Source: Agrobacterium rubi TR3 = NBRC 13261 (GTDB lineage: Bacteria > Pseudomonadota > Alphaproteobacteria > Rhizobiales > Rhizobiaceae). From it: a stretch of DNA of 64,000 bases. This document shows positions 17,616 through 25,905 of the stretch, piece by piece (positions within the stretch are counted from its first letter, which is position 1; each line of letters begins with the position of its first letter). The stretch spans positions 62,001-126,000 of the forward strand of contig NZ_BBJU01000002.1 of the NCBI RefSeq assembly GCF_000739935.1, read 5' to 3'. The position numbers and the translations under genes are program-made. The notes beneath the pieces are model-generated. The model worked only from the letters and a program-made list of their open reading frames with translations. It was not told the origin of the DNA and did not search any database.

Positions 17616-18869
17616 ATGCGCAAATTTTCGGTTTTTGCCGTGGCTCGCGAGGCCTTGCGGGCGCATAAGGGATGGGAGGCGCAGTGGGCTTCTCCCGAAC
17701 CGCGCAAGGAATACGACGTCATCATCATCGGCGGTGGCGGGCATGGGCTGGGTGCGGCTTATTATCTGGCCAAGGAACACGGCATTACCAATATCGCGGT
17801 GCTGGAAAAAGGCTGGATCGGTGGCGGCAATACCGGGCGCAACACCACCATCATCCGCTCCAACTATCTCTATGAAGAGAGCATGGATATTTACGAGCAT
17901 TCCCTGAAACTGTGGGAAGGCTTGAGCCAGGATCTGAATTACAACGTCATGTATTCGGCGCGCGGCGTGATGATGCTGTCACACAATGTGCACGACCAAC
18001 AGAGTTTCAAGCGCCATATCAATGCCAACCGGCTCTATGGCATCGACAATGAATGGCTGACGCCGGAGCAGGCGAAGGCATACTGTCCGCCGCTCGATAT
18101 TTCCGCCAATGCGCGTTACGCCATCAATGGCGCTGCCCTTCAGCGCCGTGGTGGCACGGCGCGGCATGATGCGGTGGCCTGGGGTTATGCCCGTGGGGCC
18201 TCGGATCGCGGTGTTCACATCATCCAGAACTGTGAGGTGACGGCTATTCGTCGCGGGCCGGATGGTGCGGTGACGGGTGTCGAAACCAATCGCGGCTTTA
18301 TCGGTGCCAAGAAGATCGGTGTTTCCGCAGCAGGGCATTCCTCCGTCATCATGAACATGGCCGATGTGCGGGTGCCGCTGGCCTCCAACCCGTTGCAGGC
18401 GCTGGTATCTGAACCGTTGAAGCCGATTTTCCCCTGCGTGGTCATGTCCAACACGGTGCATGCCTATATCTCGCAATCCGACAAGGGCGAGCTGGTGATT
18501 GGCGCGGGGACGGACCAGTATAACTCCTATTCCCAGACGGGCGGTTTGCAGATCATCACCCATACGCTGGATGCGATCTGCGAGCTGTTTCCGATTTTCC
18601 GCCGCGTGAAAATGATGCGCCAATGGGGTGGCATTACCGACAACACGCCCGATCGCTCGGCAATCCAGAGTGTGACGCCGGTGCCGAACCTGTTCGTCAA
18701 TTGTGGTTGGGGCACAGGCGGCTTCAAGGCGACGCCGGGGTCAGCGCATCTGTTTGCGCATCTGATCGCGCGTGGCGAGCCGCACAAGCTGGCCGAAGGG
18801 CTTAACCTGGAGCGGTTCCGCTCGGGACGGCTGATCGATGAGGCGGCGGCTGCGGCGGTGGCGCATTGA
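17616..18869 (+). CDS. soxB: Sarcosine oxidase subunit beta
   Basis: The 417-residue catalytic subunit of heterotetrameric sarcosine oxidase. It has an FAD-binding Rossmann motif (IIIGGGGHGLG, residues 36-46), and His184 lies in the TARHDAVAWG segment, where the family carries covalently bound FMN at the interface with the alpha subunit. The complex (soxB, D, A, G) oxidises N-methylglycine to glycine, passing the methyl group to tetrahydrofolate as methylene-THF and reducing oxygen to peroxide. It is the first gene of the operon. The stop codon overlaps the TTG start of the next gene. Confidence 0.95.
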   Translation: MRKFSVFAVAREALRAHKGWEAQWASPEPRKEYDVIIIGGGGHGLGAAYYLAKEHGITNIAVLEKGWIGGGNTGRNTTIIRSNYLYEESMDIYEHSLKLWEGLSQDLNYNVMYSARGVMMLSHNVHDQQSFKRHINANRLYGIDNEWLTPEQAKAYCPPLDISANARYAINGAALQRRGGTARHDAVAWGYARGASDRGVHIIQNCEVTAIRRGPDGAVTGVETNRGFIGAKKIGVSAAGHSSVIMNMADVRVPLASNPLQALVSEPLKPIFPCVVMSNTVHAYISQSDKGELVIGAGTDQYNSYSQTGGLQIITHTLDAICELFPIFRRVKMMRQWGGITDNTPDRSAIQSVTPVPNLFVNCGWGTGGFKATPGSAHLFAHLIARGEPHKLAEGLNLERFRSGRLIDEAAAAAVAH

Positions 18870-19273
18870 GGGCGGCTGCGGCAATTCTTGTGGCTGCATT
18901 TGTAGCCTCGCCATCGCAGGCCAACAAGCTTGTGCTGGAAGAGAAGGATTTCCGCATGCAGACGATCCGCAAGGCACAGGGCGAGACGAACTGGCCGTTT
19001 GAGGCAAGCGAAGGAAGGCTGCTTTGCGCGCCCATCATAGGTGACAGGGCTGTCTATTTCGTCGGAACGAAGGAGGATGGCGTGCAGGAGGAGCCTGTCG
19101 CACTCACCGTCAACCCCATGTTGATGTCGATCGTCAATATGGGCAAAGCCAAGATTTTCCGCGACTTCACGACGATCGATGAACTGATGAGCAGGCTTTA
19201 CCCGTATATCACCATGGGAAAGCGCCTGTGTGACCAACCCGCCGGAACCGTCGTTCCGGAAAGCTCTCTTTGA
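18866..19273 (+). CDS. Secreted DUF2511 (YebY)-like protein inside the sarcosine oxidase operon
   Basis: A 135-residue frame starting at TTG 18866, overlapping the soxB stop by four bases (TTGA). The N-terminus is a signal peptide (MRAAAAILVAAFVASPSQA), so the product is periplasmic while the surrounding enzyme is cytoplasmic. The mature part has the NWPFEASEGRLLC motif and a late RLC Cys, matching the WPF...C...LC pattern of DUF2511/YebY proteins; the two Cys probably form a disulphide. Translational coupling suggests real expression. The assignment rests on motif memory; function unknown. YebY in E. coli belongs to a copper-linked group. Confidence 0.65.
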   Translation: MRAAAAILVAAFVASPSQANKLVLEEKDFRMQTIRKAQGETNWPFEASEGRLLCAPIIGDRAVYFVGTKEDGVQEEPVALTVNPMLMSIVNMGKAKIFRDFTTIDELMSRLYPYITMGKRLCDQPAGTVVPESSL

Positions 19274-19282
19274 GGCGAAAAC

Positions 19283-19597
19283 ATGCTGCTGATCCGTTGT
19301 CCCTATTGTGAAGAAGAGCGTTCCGAGCTGGAATTCCGCTGGGCGGGAGAGGCGCATATTGCGCGGCCCGAAAACATCTCGGCCATTTCAGACGAGGAAT
19401 TCTCCGAATATTTCTTCATGCGCGACAATGACAAGGGCATGGTGTTCGAGCGGTGGCGGCACATTCATGGCTGCGGGCGGTTCTTCAACGCCGCGCGCCA
19501 TTCCGTCAGCGACAAGATCCACCTGACCTACAAGGCAGGCGAGCCGAAGCCGGACGACGCCACCGTTGCGGCCGGACATGAAGGAGCAGCCCGATGA
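19283..19597 (+). CDS. soxD: Sarcosine oxidase subunit delta
   Basis: The 104-residue small subunit. It has the zinc site of the family: Cys6 and Cys9 (CPYC) and the later His/Cys pair in RHIHGCGRFF (Cys64). It binds zinc structurally and caps the alpha/beta interface; it has no catalytic role. Its last four bases overlap the start of soxA (ATGA). The C-terminal tail is about 10 residues longer than the shortest homologues I recall and is Ala/Gly-rich. Confidence 0.93.
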   Translation: MLLIRCPYCEEERSELEFRWAGEAHIARPENISAISDEEFSEYFFMRDNDKGMVFERWRHIHGCGRFFNAARHSVSDKIHLTYKAGEPKPDDATVAAGHEGAAR

Positions 19598-22551
19598 GCG
19601 GCGCCTATCGCATCAAAGGCGCTGGCCGCCTGACGCCTGCGCGCACCGCGCGCTTTACCTTCGATGGCAAGATTCACACGGCGCTTCAGGGCGATACGGT
19701 TGCGTCCGCACTTCTGGCCGATGGCGTGCATCTGATTGGCCGCTCGTTCAAATATCACCGTCCGCGCGGATTTCTCTCCGCCGGGCCGGAAGAGCCGAAT
19801 GCGCTTATCGATGTATCGCGTGATGCGTCTCGTCGTCAGCCGAATGTGCGGGCCACGGTGCAGGAAGTGTTCGATGGGGTGATCGTCTCTTCGCAGAACC
19901 GCTTTCCGTCGCTCTCGTTTGATATCGGTGCGGTGAATGATTTCCTCTCACCGATGTTCGTGGCGGGGTTTTATTACAAGACCTTCATGTGGCCGAAGGC
20001 TGCTTGGGACAAGCTCTACGAGCCGATCATTCGTCGTGCAGCGGGCTTGGGCAATGCGCCGAAGGAAGGCGACACGGATCACTATGCCAGCCGCTATGCC
20101 CATTGCGATGTGCTGGTGGCCGGTGGTGGTGTTGCGGGTCTGACGGCGGCGCTGGCTGCGGCAAAGACGGGCGCGAAGGTCATTCTGGCGGATGAGAACC
20201 CGGAGGCTGGTGGCGCGCTGCGTTTCGATACCGGCACAACCATCGACGGTATCAATGGCTACCACTGGGCGCAGAAGACCTTCGCCGAGCTGAAGGCCAT
20301 GCCGAATGTTGAGGTGCTGACGCGCACCACCGTGTTCGGCTACTACAATCACAATTTCATCGGCCTTGCCGAGCGCGTGACCGACCATCTGGCGACACCG
20401 GGGCATGCGCCGCGCGAGCGGCTGTGGCAGGTGCGGGCGAAGAAGGTGGTGCTGGCGACAGGTGCTATCGAGCGGCACATGGTGTTTGCCAATAATGACC
20501 GCCCCGGTATCATGCTGGCCTCTGCGGCGCGCACCTATCTCAACCATTACGGCGTGACGGTGGGCCACAATGTGGGTGTCTATACCGCGCATGATTCCGC
20601 TTACGAAACAGCCTTCGACCTGAAGCGGTCGGGGGTAGCGATTGCCGCCATCGTGGATTGCCGCGCCAACCCGGATGTAAAGCTTCTGGATGAGGCGCGG
20701 GCGCTGGGCATCGAGGTGCTGGCGGGCCATAGTGTTTACAACACGTCGGGCCGTCTGCGGGTGTCCTCCATGACGGTGGGTCGCAATGGCGGGTCTTCCA
20801 AGCGCAAGATCAAGGTGGATGCGCTCATCGTTTCCGCAGGCTGGACGCCGTCGGTGCATCTGTTCTCGCAATCGCGCGGCAAGCTGAAGTATGACACCGA
20901 AAATCAGCGTTTTCTGCCCGATGTGCATGTGCAGGATTGTGTTTCCATCGGCGCCTGCAACGGTACCGATGATCTTGGTGATTTGATTGCCGAGGCGGCG
21001 GCCGCTGGCGGTGGTACTGCAGAGTTTTCCGGTGCCAATGCGCATCCGTGGACTGGTGGTATGATCGGGGCTGCGGACGGGGCGGGCGAAGGCGACAACG
21101 TCAAGGCCTTCATCGATTTCCAGCACGATGTCTGTGCCAAGGATATCCGCCTTGCGGTGCGCGAGGGCATGCATTCCATCGAGCATATCAAACGATTCAC
21201 GACCAATGGCATGGCGTCGGATCAGGGCAAGATGTCCAACATGCATGGTCTGGCCATAGCGTCCGAGGCCCTGGGCCGCCCGCTGCCTACGGTGGGACTG
21301 ACGACGTTCCGTGCGCCCTATACGCCTGTCACTTTCGGCACGCTGGTGGGCCATTCACGCGGCAAGCTGTTCGATCCTGCCCGCAAGACGCCGATGCATG
21401 CGCTGGAAGAGGCCGCCGGTGCAGCCTTTGAAGATGTGGGCAACTGGAAGCGTGCATGGTTCTATCCGCGCGCCGGTGAAGACATGCACCAGGCCGTGAA
21501 CCGCGAATGCAAGACGGTGCGTGAAACCGTGGGCGTGTTCGATGCCTCGACGCTCGGCAAGATCGAGGTTGTCGGGCCTGACGCGGCAAAATTCCTCAAC
21601 CTGCTCTATACCAATGCCTGGGATACGCTGAAGCCCGGTCGCTGCCGCTATGGCATCATGACCCGCGAAGACGGCTTCGTTTACGATGACGGTGTTGTCG
21701 GGCGTCTGGCGGAAGACCGGTTCCATGTGACGACAACGACCGGTGGTGCGCCACGCGTGCTGCACCATATGGAAGACTATCTCCAGACGGAATTCCCTGA
21801 CCTCAATGTATGGTTGACATCCGCCACCGAACAATGGGCGGTTATTGCCGTGCAGGGGCCTAAGGCGCGTGAGGTGATTGCGCCGCTGGTGGAGGGCATC
21901 GATCTTTCGCCCGACGCCTTCCCGCATATGGCCATTGCCGAGGGCAAGATTTGCGGCGTGCCGACGCGGTTGTTCCGTGTGTCCTTTACCGGCGAACTCG
22001 GTTTCGAAATCAACGTTCCCGCGGATTTTGGCCCTGCCGTTTGGAAAGAGATTGCTGAGCGCGCCGAGGCTGTGGGCGGTTGCCTCTATGGCACCGAGAC
22101 CATGCATATTCTGCGCGCCGAAAAGGGCTACATCATCGTCGGGCAGGATACCGATGGCACTGTCACGCCTGACGATGCCGGGCTTGGTTGGGCGGTTTCC
22201 AAGAAGAAAACGGATTTCGTCGGTATTCGTGGTTTGCAACGCCCCGACCTCAAGCGTGAGGGCCGCAAGCAACTCGTCGGTCTGTTGCCGAAGAACCCCC
22301 ATGATGTGCCGGAGGAGGGTGGGCAGATCGTTGTCGATCCGAACCAGCCAAAGCCGATGACCATGCTGGGCCACGTCACATCATCTTACTGGTCCGAAAA
22401 CCTTGGCCGCTCCATCGCCTTCGGTCTGGTGGCTGGTGGCCGTGCGCGGATGGGTGAGACGCTCTACATTCCCTTGGCCGACAAGACGATTGCGGTTGAG
22501 GTCACGGACATGGTGTTCTTCGACAAGGAAGGAGGCCGCATCAATGGCTGA
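19594..22551 (+). CDS. soxA: Sarcosine oxidase subunit alpha
   Basis: The 985-residue large subunit of heterotetrameric sarcosine oxidase. Domains in order: a 2Fe-2S-ferredoxin-like fold without the iron-sulphur cysteines (about 15-105), an NAD-binding Rossmann domain with GGGVAG (177-182), a linker domain, and a C-terminal T-protein-like (GcvT) module (about 600-975) that binds tetrahydrofolate and receives the formaldehyde unit. It starts in a four-base overlap with soxD and ends overlapping soxG by eight bases, so translation of the set is coupled. No folD, purU or glyA follows, unlike in many sox operons. Confidence 0.95.
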   Translation: MSGAYRIKGAGRLTPARTARFTFDGKIHTALQGDTVASALLADGVHLIGRSFKYHRPRGFLSAGPEEPNALIDVSRDASRRQPNVRATVQEVFDGVIVSSQNRFPSLSFDIGAVNDFLSPMFVAGFYYKTFMWPKAAWDKLYEPIIRRAAGLGNAPKEGDTDHYASRYAHCDVLVAGGGVAGLTAALAAAKTGAKVILADENPEAGGALRFDTGTTIDGINGYHWAQKTFAELKAMPNVEVLTRTTVFGYYNHNFIGLAERVTDHLATPGHAPRERLWQVRAKKVVLATGAIERHMVFANNDRPGIMLASAARTYLNHYGVTVGHNVGVYTAHDSAYETAFDLKRSGVAIAAIVDCRANPDVKLLDEARALGIEVLAGHSVYNTSGRLRVSSMTVGRNGGSSKRKIKVDALIVSAGWTPSVHLFSQSRGKLKYDTENQRFLPDVHVQDCVSIGACNGTDDLGDLIAEAAAAGGGTAEFSGANAHPWTGGMIGAADGAGEGDNVKAFIDFQHDVCAKDIRLAVREGMHSIEHIKRFTTNGMASDQGKMSNMHGLAIASEALGRPLPTVGLTTFRAPYTPVTFGTLVGHSRGKLFDPARKTPMHALEEAAGAAFEDVGNWKRAWFYPRAGEDMHQAVNRECKTVRETVGVFDASTLGKIEVVGPDAAKFLNLLYTNAWDTLKPGRCRYGIMTREDGFVYDDGVVGRLAEDRFHVTTTTGGAPRVLHHMEDYLQTEFPDLNVWLTSATEQWAVIAVQGPKAREVIAPLVEGIDLSPDAFPHMAIAEGKICGVPTRLFRVSFTGELGFEINVPADFGPAVWKEIAERAEAVGGCLYGTETMHILRAEKGYIIVGQDTDGTVTPDDAGLGWAVSKKKTDFVGIRGLQRPDLKREGRKQLVGLLPKNPHDVPEEGGQIVVDPNQPKPMTMLGHVTSSYWSENLGRSIAFGLVAGGRARMGETLYIPLADKTIAVEVTDMVFFDKEGGRING

Positions 22552-23092
22552 TCTGGCAAAGCGCACATTGGTTCTGGAAGGCGCCCGCGCCGGTTCCGCG
22601 ACAGTCTCCATCAAGATGGCAGCGCCTGCATACCGGCTGTCGCTGCGCGCAAAGGCGGATGCTGTCAGCGAGCTTTCGCAGGCACTCGACATCAGCCTTC
22701 CGCAGTCGCCCAAGACGTCCACCACCTCCGGCCTGCGCGCAGCACTCTGGCTCGGGCCAGACGAATGGCTGGTGATCGACCAAGGCGAAAGCAACCTGAT
22801 GGATGCCTGCGCAAGCGTTTTAGCTCCCCACTCCGCCACCGACGTTTCCCACCGCAACGTGGCCATGACGGTTTCAGGCGAAGGTGCGGAAGCCACGCTG
22901 AACGCTGGCTGCCCGCAAGCTCTTTCGCTCAATGCCTTCCCCGTCGGCGCATGTTCGCGCACGCTGTTTGGCAAGGCAGAAGTGGTGATTTTGCGCGTGG
23001 CGGAGGATACGTTCCGGGTGGAGTGCTGGCGCTCTTTTGCGGATTATGTGTTCGGCTTGCTGGAAGAGGGCGCTCGGGATGTGGGAGCTTAG
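22544..23092 (+). CDS. soxG: Sarcosine oxidase subunit gamma
   Basis: The 182-residue gamma subunit, starting at ATG 22544 inside the end of soxA after an aaggagg ribosome site. It has the GcvT-like small-subunit pattern: LWLGPDEWLV and DVSHRNVAMTVSG in the centre and VECWRSFADYVFGLLEEG near the end. Gamma packs on the alpha subunit and closes the folate-binding cavity. It is the last gene of the operon and is followed by a terminator that lies within the converging vapC gene. Confidence 0.93.
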   Translation: MADLAKRTLVLEGARAGSATVSIKMAAPAYRLSLRAKADAVSELSQALDISLPQSPKTSTTSGLRAALWLGPDEWLVIDQGESNLMDACASVLAPHSATDVSHRNVAMTVSGEGAEATLNAGCPQALSLNAFPVGACSRTLFGKAEVVILRVAEDTFRVECWRSFADYVFGLLEEGARDVGA

Positions 23093-23113
23093 CGCGCATC
23101 TTCTTTCTGACGT

Positions 23114-23497
23114 TTAGTTGGTTGGGTTCGCGGGCGCGTGTAATGCGGCGCCCGCTTTTTGAGCCGCCGCTGCGAGGCGTTTGTCTCTGGTCCACAGGAC
23201 TGCTCGCTTAGCAAGCAGGGTGGACGCAAGCAGATGTGCGTCGCTGTAGCCGATTCCCATGCTGAAGATTGAATGCCGGTCAATCATGACCATGACTTCG
23301 TCATGTGAAGCGACGGATATTTCCCGTTGAGCGGCCAAGAAATCTATCACATCATTGCGATCCCGAAGACTGCCGAGTGCCAGCTCACCAATAATGACAG
23401 GGTGGCAGAGAAGGCGGTCGTCTTCGATGATGTTCTGCAACTCGGCATCACCGTGACGGAAGTGATCGATCCAGATCGACGTGTCAACCAAGATCAC
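23114..23497 (-). CDS. vapC: VapC-type PIN-domain toxin
   Basis: A 127-residue PIN ribonuclease. The four acidic metal ligands are all present: Asp5 (VDTS), Glu38 (GELALG), Asp86 (YSDAHLL) and Asp105 (TRDKRL). VapC toxins cut a specific RNA, often initiator tRNA or 23S rRNA, when freed from VapB. The start overlaps the vapB stop by four bases (ATGA), the usual coupling for the pair. Its 3' end overlaps the terminator of the converging sox operon. The active site is intact, so it should be functional. Confidence 0.92.
   Translation of the reverse strand: MILVDTSIWIDHFRHGDAELQNIIEDDRLLCHPVIIGELALGSLRDRNDVIDFLAAQREISVASHDEVMVMIDRHSIFSMGIGYSDAHLLASTLLAKRAVLWTRDKRLAAAAQKAGAALHAPANPTN
23131..23160 (+). 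terminator. Terminator of the sarcosine oxidase operon
   Basis: Stem cgggcgc (23131-23137)/gcgcccg (23148-23154) followed by cttttt. It lies 38 bases after the soxG stop and inside the last codons of the opposing vapC gene, so these bases serve both roles. Confidence 0.75.
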
Positions 23498-23694
23498 TTT
23501 GCAGAGTCTCCTCGGAGACGGGGTGCTGCTTCTGCATCGGGCATGGAGCTGCCGAGCGCGATGAGCCGCTTTCCTGACTCAACCCTGATAAGCGTTTCCA
23601 ATGCCTGCCGAACCAGCGCAGCCGTTTCGTTCGTCCCGGTCAGGGACTTCGCCCGCTGCAAAAGGGTGTCATCGAGATTTATCGTGGATCGCAT
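23494..23694 (-). CDS. vapB: VapB-type antitoxin
   Basis: A 66-residue antitoxin starting at ATG 23694. The N-terminus reads MRSTINLDDTLLQRAKSLTG, the ribbon-helix-helix pattern of DUF2191-type VapB proteins, followed by TAALVRQALETLI and a charged C-terminal tail that would thread into the VapC active site. It represses its own operon as a dimer. An in-frame upstream ATG would add 50 residues overlapping the permease gene and is not needed. It has four-base coupling with vapC. Confidence 0.88.
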   Translation of the reverse strand: MRSTINLDDTLLQRAKSLTGTNETAALVRQALETLIRVESGKRLIALGSSMPDAEAAPRLRGDSAK

Positions 23695-23795
23695 GTCAGG
23701 TTCCTGCCAAGGATGCGGCGTGTGGTTGGACCCTAGAAATAGCACCAGATGGTGCGAAAATCCACTCGTCCTTAGAGGCCCATTGCGCCGTAATT

Positions 23796-25166
23796 TTAAG
23801 CCGCCTTCTCCTGCATCCGCATAAATCCAACCGTCGCCAGCCACAACAACACTCCGATAAACAGCAACACGCCAGCGATGGAATATTGCACCGGGTCGCG
23901 GCCCGTCCAGGGGCCGACGAGGAAGAAGCAGCTGGTGGCGCCGATGATGGGCAGGATGGTGGGGGTGCGGAAGTGTTTATGGGCGACCTTGTCCTTGCGC
24001 AGCACCAGTACCGCGACGTTGACGATGGTGAAGACGCCGAGCAGCAGCAGCGCCGTTGTACCGCCGAGTGCTGGCACGCCGCCTGCAAAGGCGATGAGGC
24101 CGATGGCGATGAGCGAGGTGAAGATGATGGCGATGTAGGGTGTCTGGCGGCCCTTGTGGACCTTGCCGAGTGCGGGCGGCAGCACGCCTTCGCGGCTCAT
24201 GCCGTAGATCAGGCGGCTGGCCATCATCATGTTGATGAGCGCGGAGTTGGCGACCGCAAACATGGTGATAACGCCGAAAATGCCGATAGGGAAATTGGGT
24301 GCGCCTGCGGCAACGACTTTCAGCAGGGGCGTTTCGCCCTCTCCAAGATCTGCTGCAGGAACCAGTGTGATGGCGGAGATGGCGACGAGAACATAGATGA
24401 CGCCGGTGATGGCGAGGCCGCCCAGCAGGACCTTGGGGAAGATGCGCGCTGGCTGCTTGCATTCTTCGGCCATGTTGACCGAATCCTCGAAGCCCACCAT
24501 TGCGAAGAAGGCAAGCGTCGTGGCCGCGACCACGGACCAGATGACGCCATGTTCGCCCCCAGGCTCGAATGTCCAGACGCGCGATACATCGCCCTGGCCG
24601 TTGCCGATGGCCCAGAAGCCGATGCCGATGATGATGAGCAGGCCGGTGAGTTCAACGACCGTCAGCACCACATTCATCTTCACGCTTTCGCCCACGCCCC
24701 GGAAATTGATGAGCGCGATGGCTGCAATGAAGGTCATGGCCACACCTGTGACGCCGAAGGCCCCGAAATCAAACCCGGTGACTGTGGTGAAATTCGCGGC
24801 AAATGCGCGAGACGCCGTGGAGGCGGATGTGACGCCCGACGCCATGACGGTGAAGGCGACGAGGAAGGTAATGAAATGCACGCCGAAGGCTTTGTGCGTA
24901 TAAAGCGCTGCACCGGCTGCTTTGGGGTATTTCGTGACCAGTTCCAGATAGGAGCAGGCGGTTAGCAGCGCGACGCCGAAGGCGATGAGGAAGGGTAGCC
25001 AGACGACGCCACCGACTTCTGCGGCGACCTGGCCGGTCAGCGCATAGATGCCCGTTCCGAGAATATCACCCACGATGAACAGCAGCAGAAGCCCCGGCCC
25101 GATCACGCGTTTGAGTTCGGTTGTCGGCTCTGCCGAACCGTCGGGTTTTGTTACTGATTCTGCCAC
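23796..25166 (-). CDS. APC-family amino-acid permease
   Basis: A 456-residue transporter starting at GTG 25166 after a strong gaggggga site. It has about twelve membrane segments and the APC hallmark near the first helix (GPGLLLLFIVGDILGTGIYALTG) with the unwound GxxxGxGIY, then FAMVGFEDSVNMAEE in helix 6. It is an inner-membrane proton- or exchange-driven amino-acid transporter of the cationic-amino-acid/YfnA-like type. It stands alone between vapBC and the MaoC-like gene, so the substrate cannot be inferred from context. Confidence 0.88.
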   Translation of the reverse strand: MAESVTKPDGSAEPTTELKRVIGPGLLLLFIVGDILGTGIYALTGQVAAEVGGVVWLPFLIAFGVALLTACSYLELVTKYPKAAGAALYTHKAFGVHFITFLVAFTVMASGVTSASTASRAFAANFTTVTGFDFGAFGVTGVAMTFIAAIALINFRGVGESVKMNVVLTVVELTGLLIIIGIGFWAIGNGQGDVSRVWTFEPGGEHGVIWSVVAATTLAFFAMVGFEDSVNMAEECKQPARIFPKVLLGGLAITGVIYVLVAISAITLVPAADLGEGETPLLKVVAAGAPNFPIGIFGVITMFAVANSALINMMMASRLIYGMSREGVLPPALGKVHKGRQTPYIAIIFTSLIAIGLIAFAGGVPALGGTTALLLLGVFTIVNVAVLVLRKDKVAHKHFRTPTILPIIGATSCFFLVGPWTGRDPVQYSIAGVLLFIGVLLWLATVGFMRMQEKAA

Positions 25167-25323
25167 TGAAATTCCCCCTCAATGCGTGTGGAATTCAACG
25201 CGGATTGGGAGAACATGTTCCCGTGGGTTAGAGAAAACATTGCGCGCAATGTTTGCTTGTGATGTTTGTCCGATAAGCGAAGCGCGGTTCAGCGGGAATG
25301 ATATCGACGTGAGGATACTGGTC

Positions 25324-25809
25324 CTAATCCTCCTCCGGCCTATCCTCCGGATCGAACTGGCTAATCGTAATCCACCGTGCTGTGAGCGCCGGTTTCTTTT
25401 CGTCTTCGATTTCCACTGTCACATCATAGGTGTTCATCAGCATCGCGCCGCCGCGGAAGCGGGCTTCGGCCAGGGTGAAGTGGCCGCGGATGCGGGCGCC
25501 GCTTTTGACGGGGGCGACGAAGTGGAGTTTGTCGAAGCCGTAATTGATGCCCATGGTCTGCTCTCGGATTTTCGGCAGGGCGCTGTAGTTCATGGCAGAC
25601 AGCAGGGACAGCGTCAGAAAGCCGTGGGCGATGGTGCCGCCGAAGGGGCTTTCTGCGGCGCGCTCGGGGTCTGTGTGGATGAACTGGTCGTCCAGCGTGG
25701 CCTTGGCGAAGGCGTCGATCATGGCTTGATCGACGGTAATCCAGTCGGATGTTCCGACCTCCGAGCCGACAAGGTCTTTTACCTCAGACAGAGAGATTTC
25801 CTTGGGCAT
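25324..25809 (-). CDS. MaoC-like hot-dog hydratase
   Basis: A 161-residue single-domain protein with the hydratase-2 signature DDQFIHTDPERAAESPFGGT (residues 40-59) and then IAHG, placing the catalytic Asp41/His45 pair at the expected position. MaoC-type enzymes add water to enoyl-CoA thioesters; the NodN-like branch in rhizobia has a related sequence and unclear substrate. The start has a gaggaa site directly upstream. It precedes no fatty-acid genes; it lies downstream of the glg cluster on the same strand but 96 bases after the glgX stop, probably separately transcribed. Confidence 0.85.
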   Translation of the reverse strand: MPKEISLSEVKDLVGSEVGTSDWITVDQAMIDAFAKATLDDQFIHTDPERAAESPFGGTIAHGFLTLSLLSAMNYSALPKIREQTMGINYGFDKLHFVAPVKSGARIRGHFTLAEARFRGGAMLMNTYDVTVEIEDEKKPALTARWITISQFDPEDRPEED

Positions 25810-25905
25810 GGTTCCTCGCGATGCATGTTTTTTATCACAGGGCAGTGACCGGGAAGCTTACAGCGGTGGGCCTAAAGAACAATCGTCTTTTTGCGATGCA
25901 GCAAA

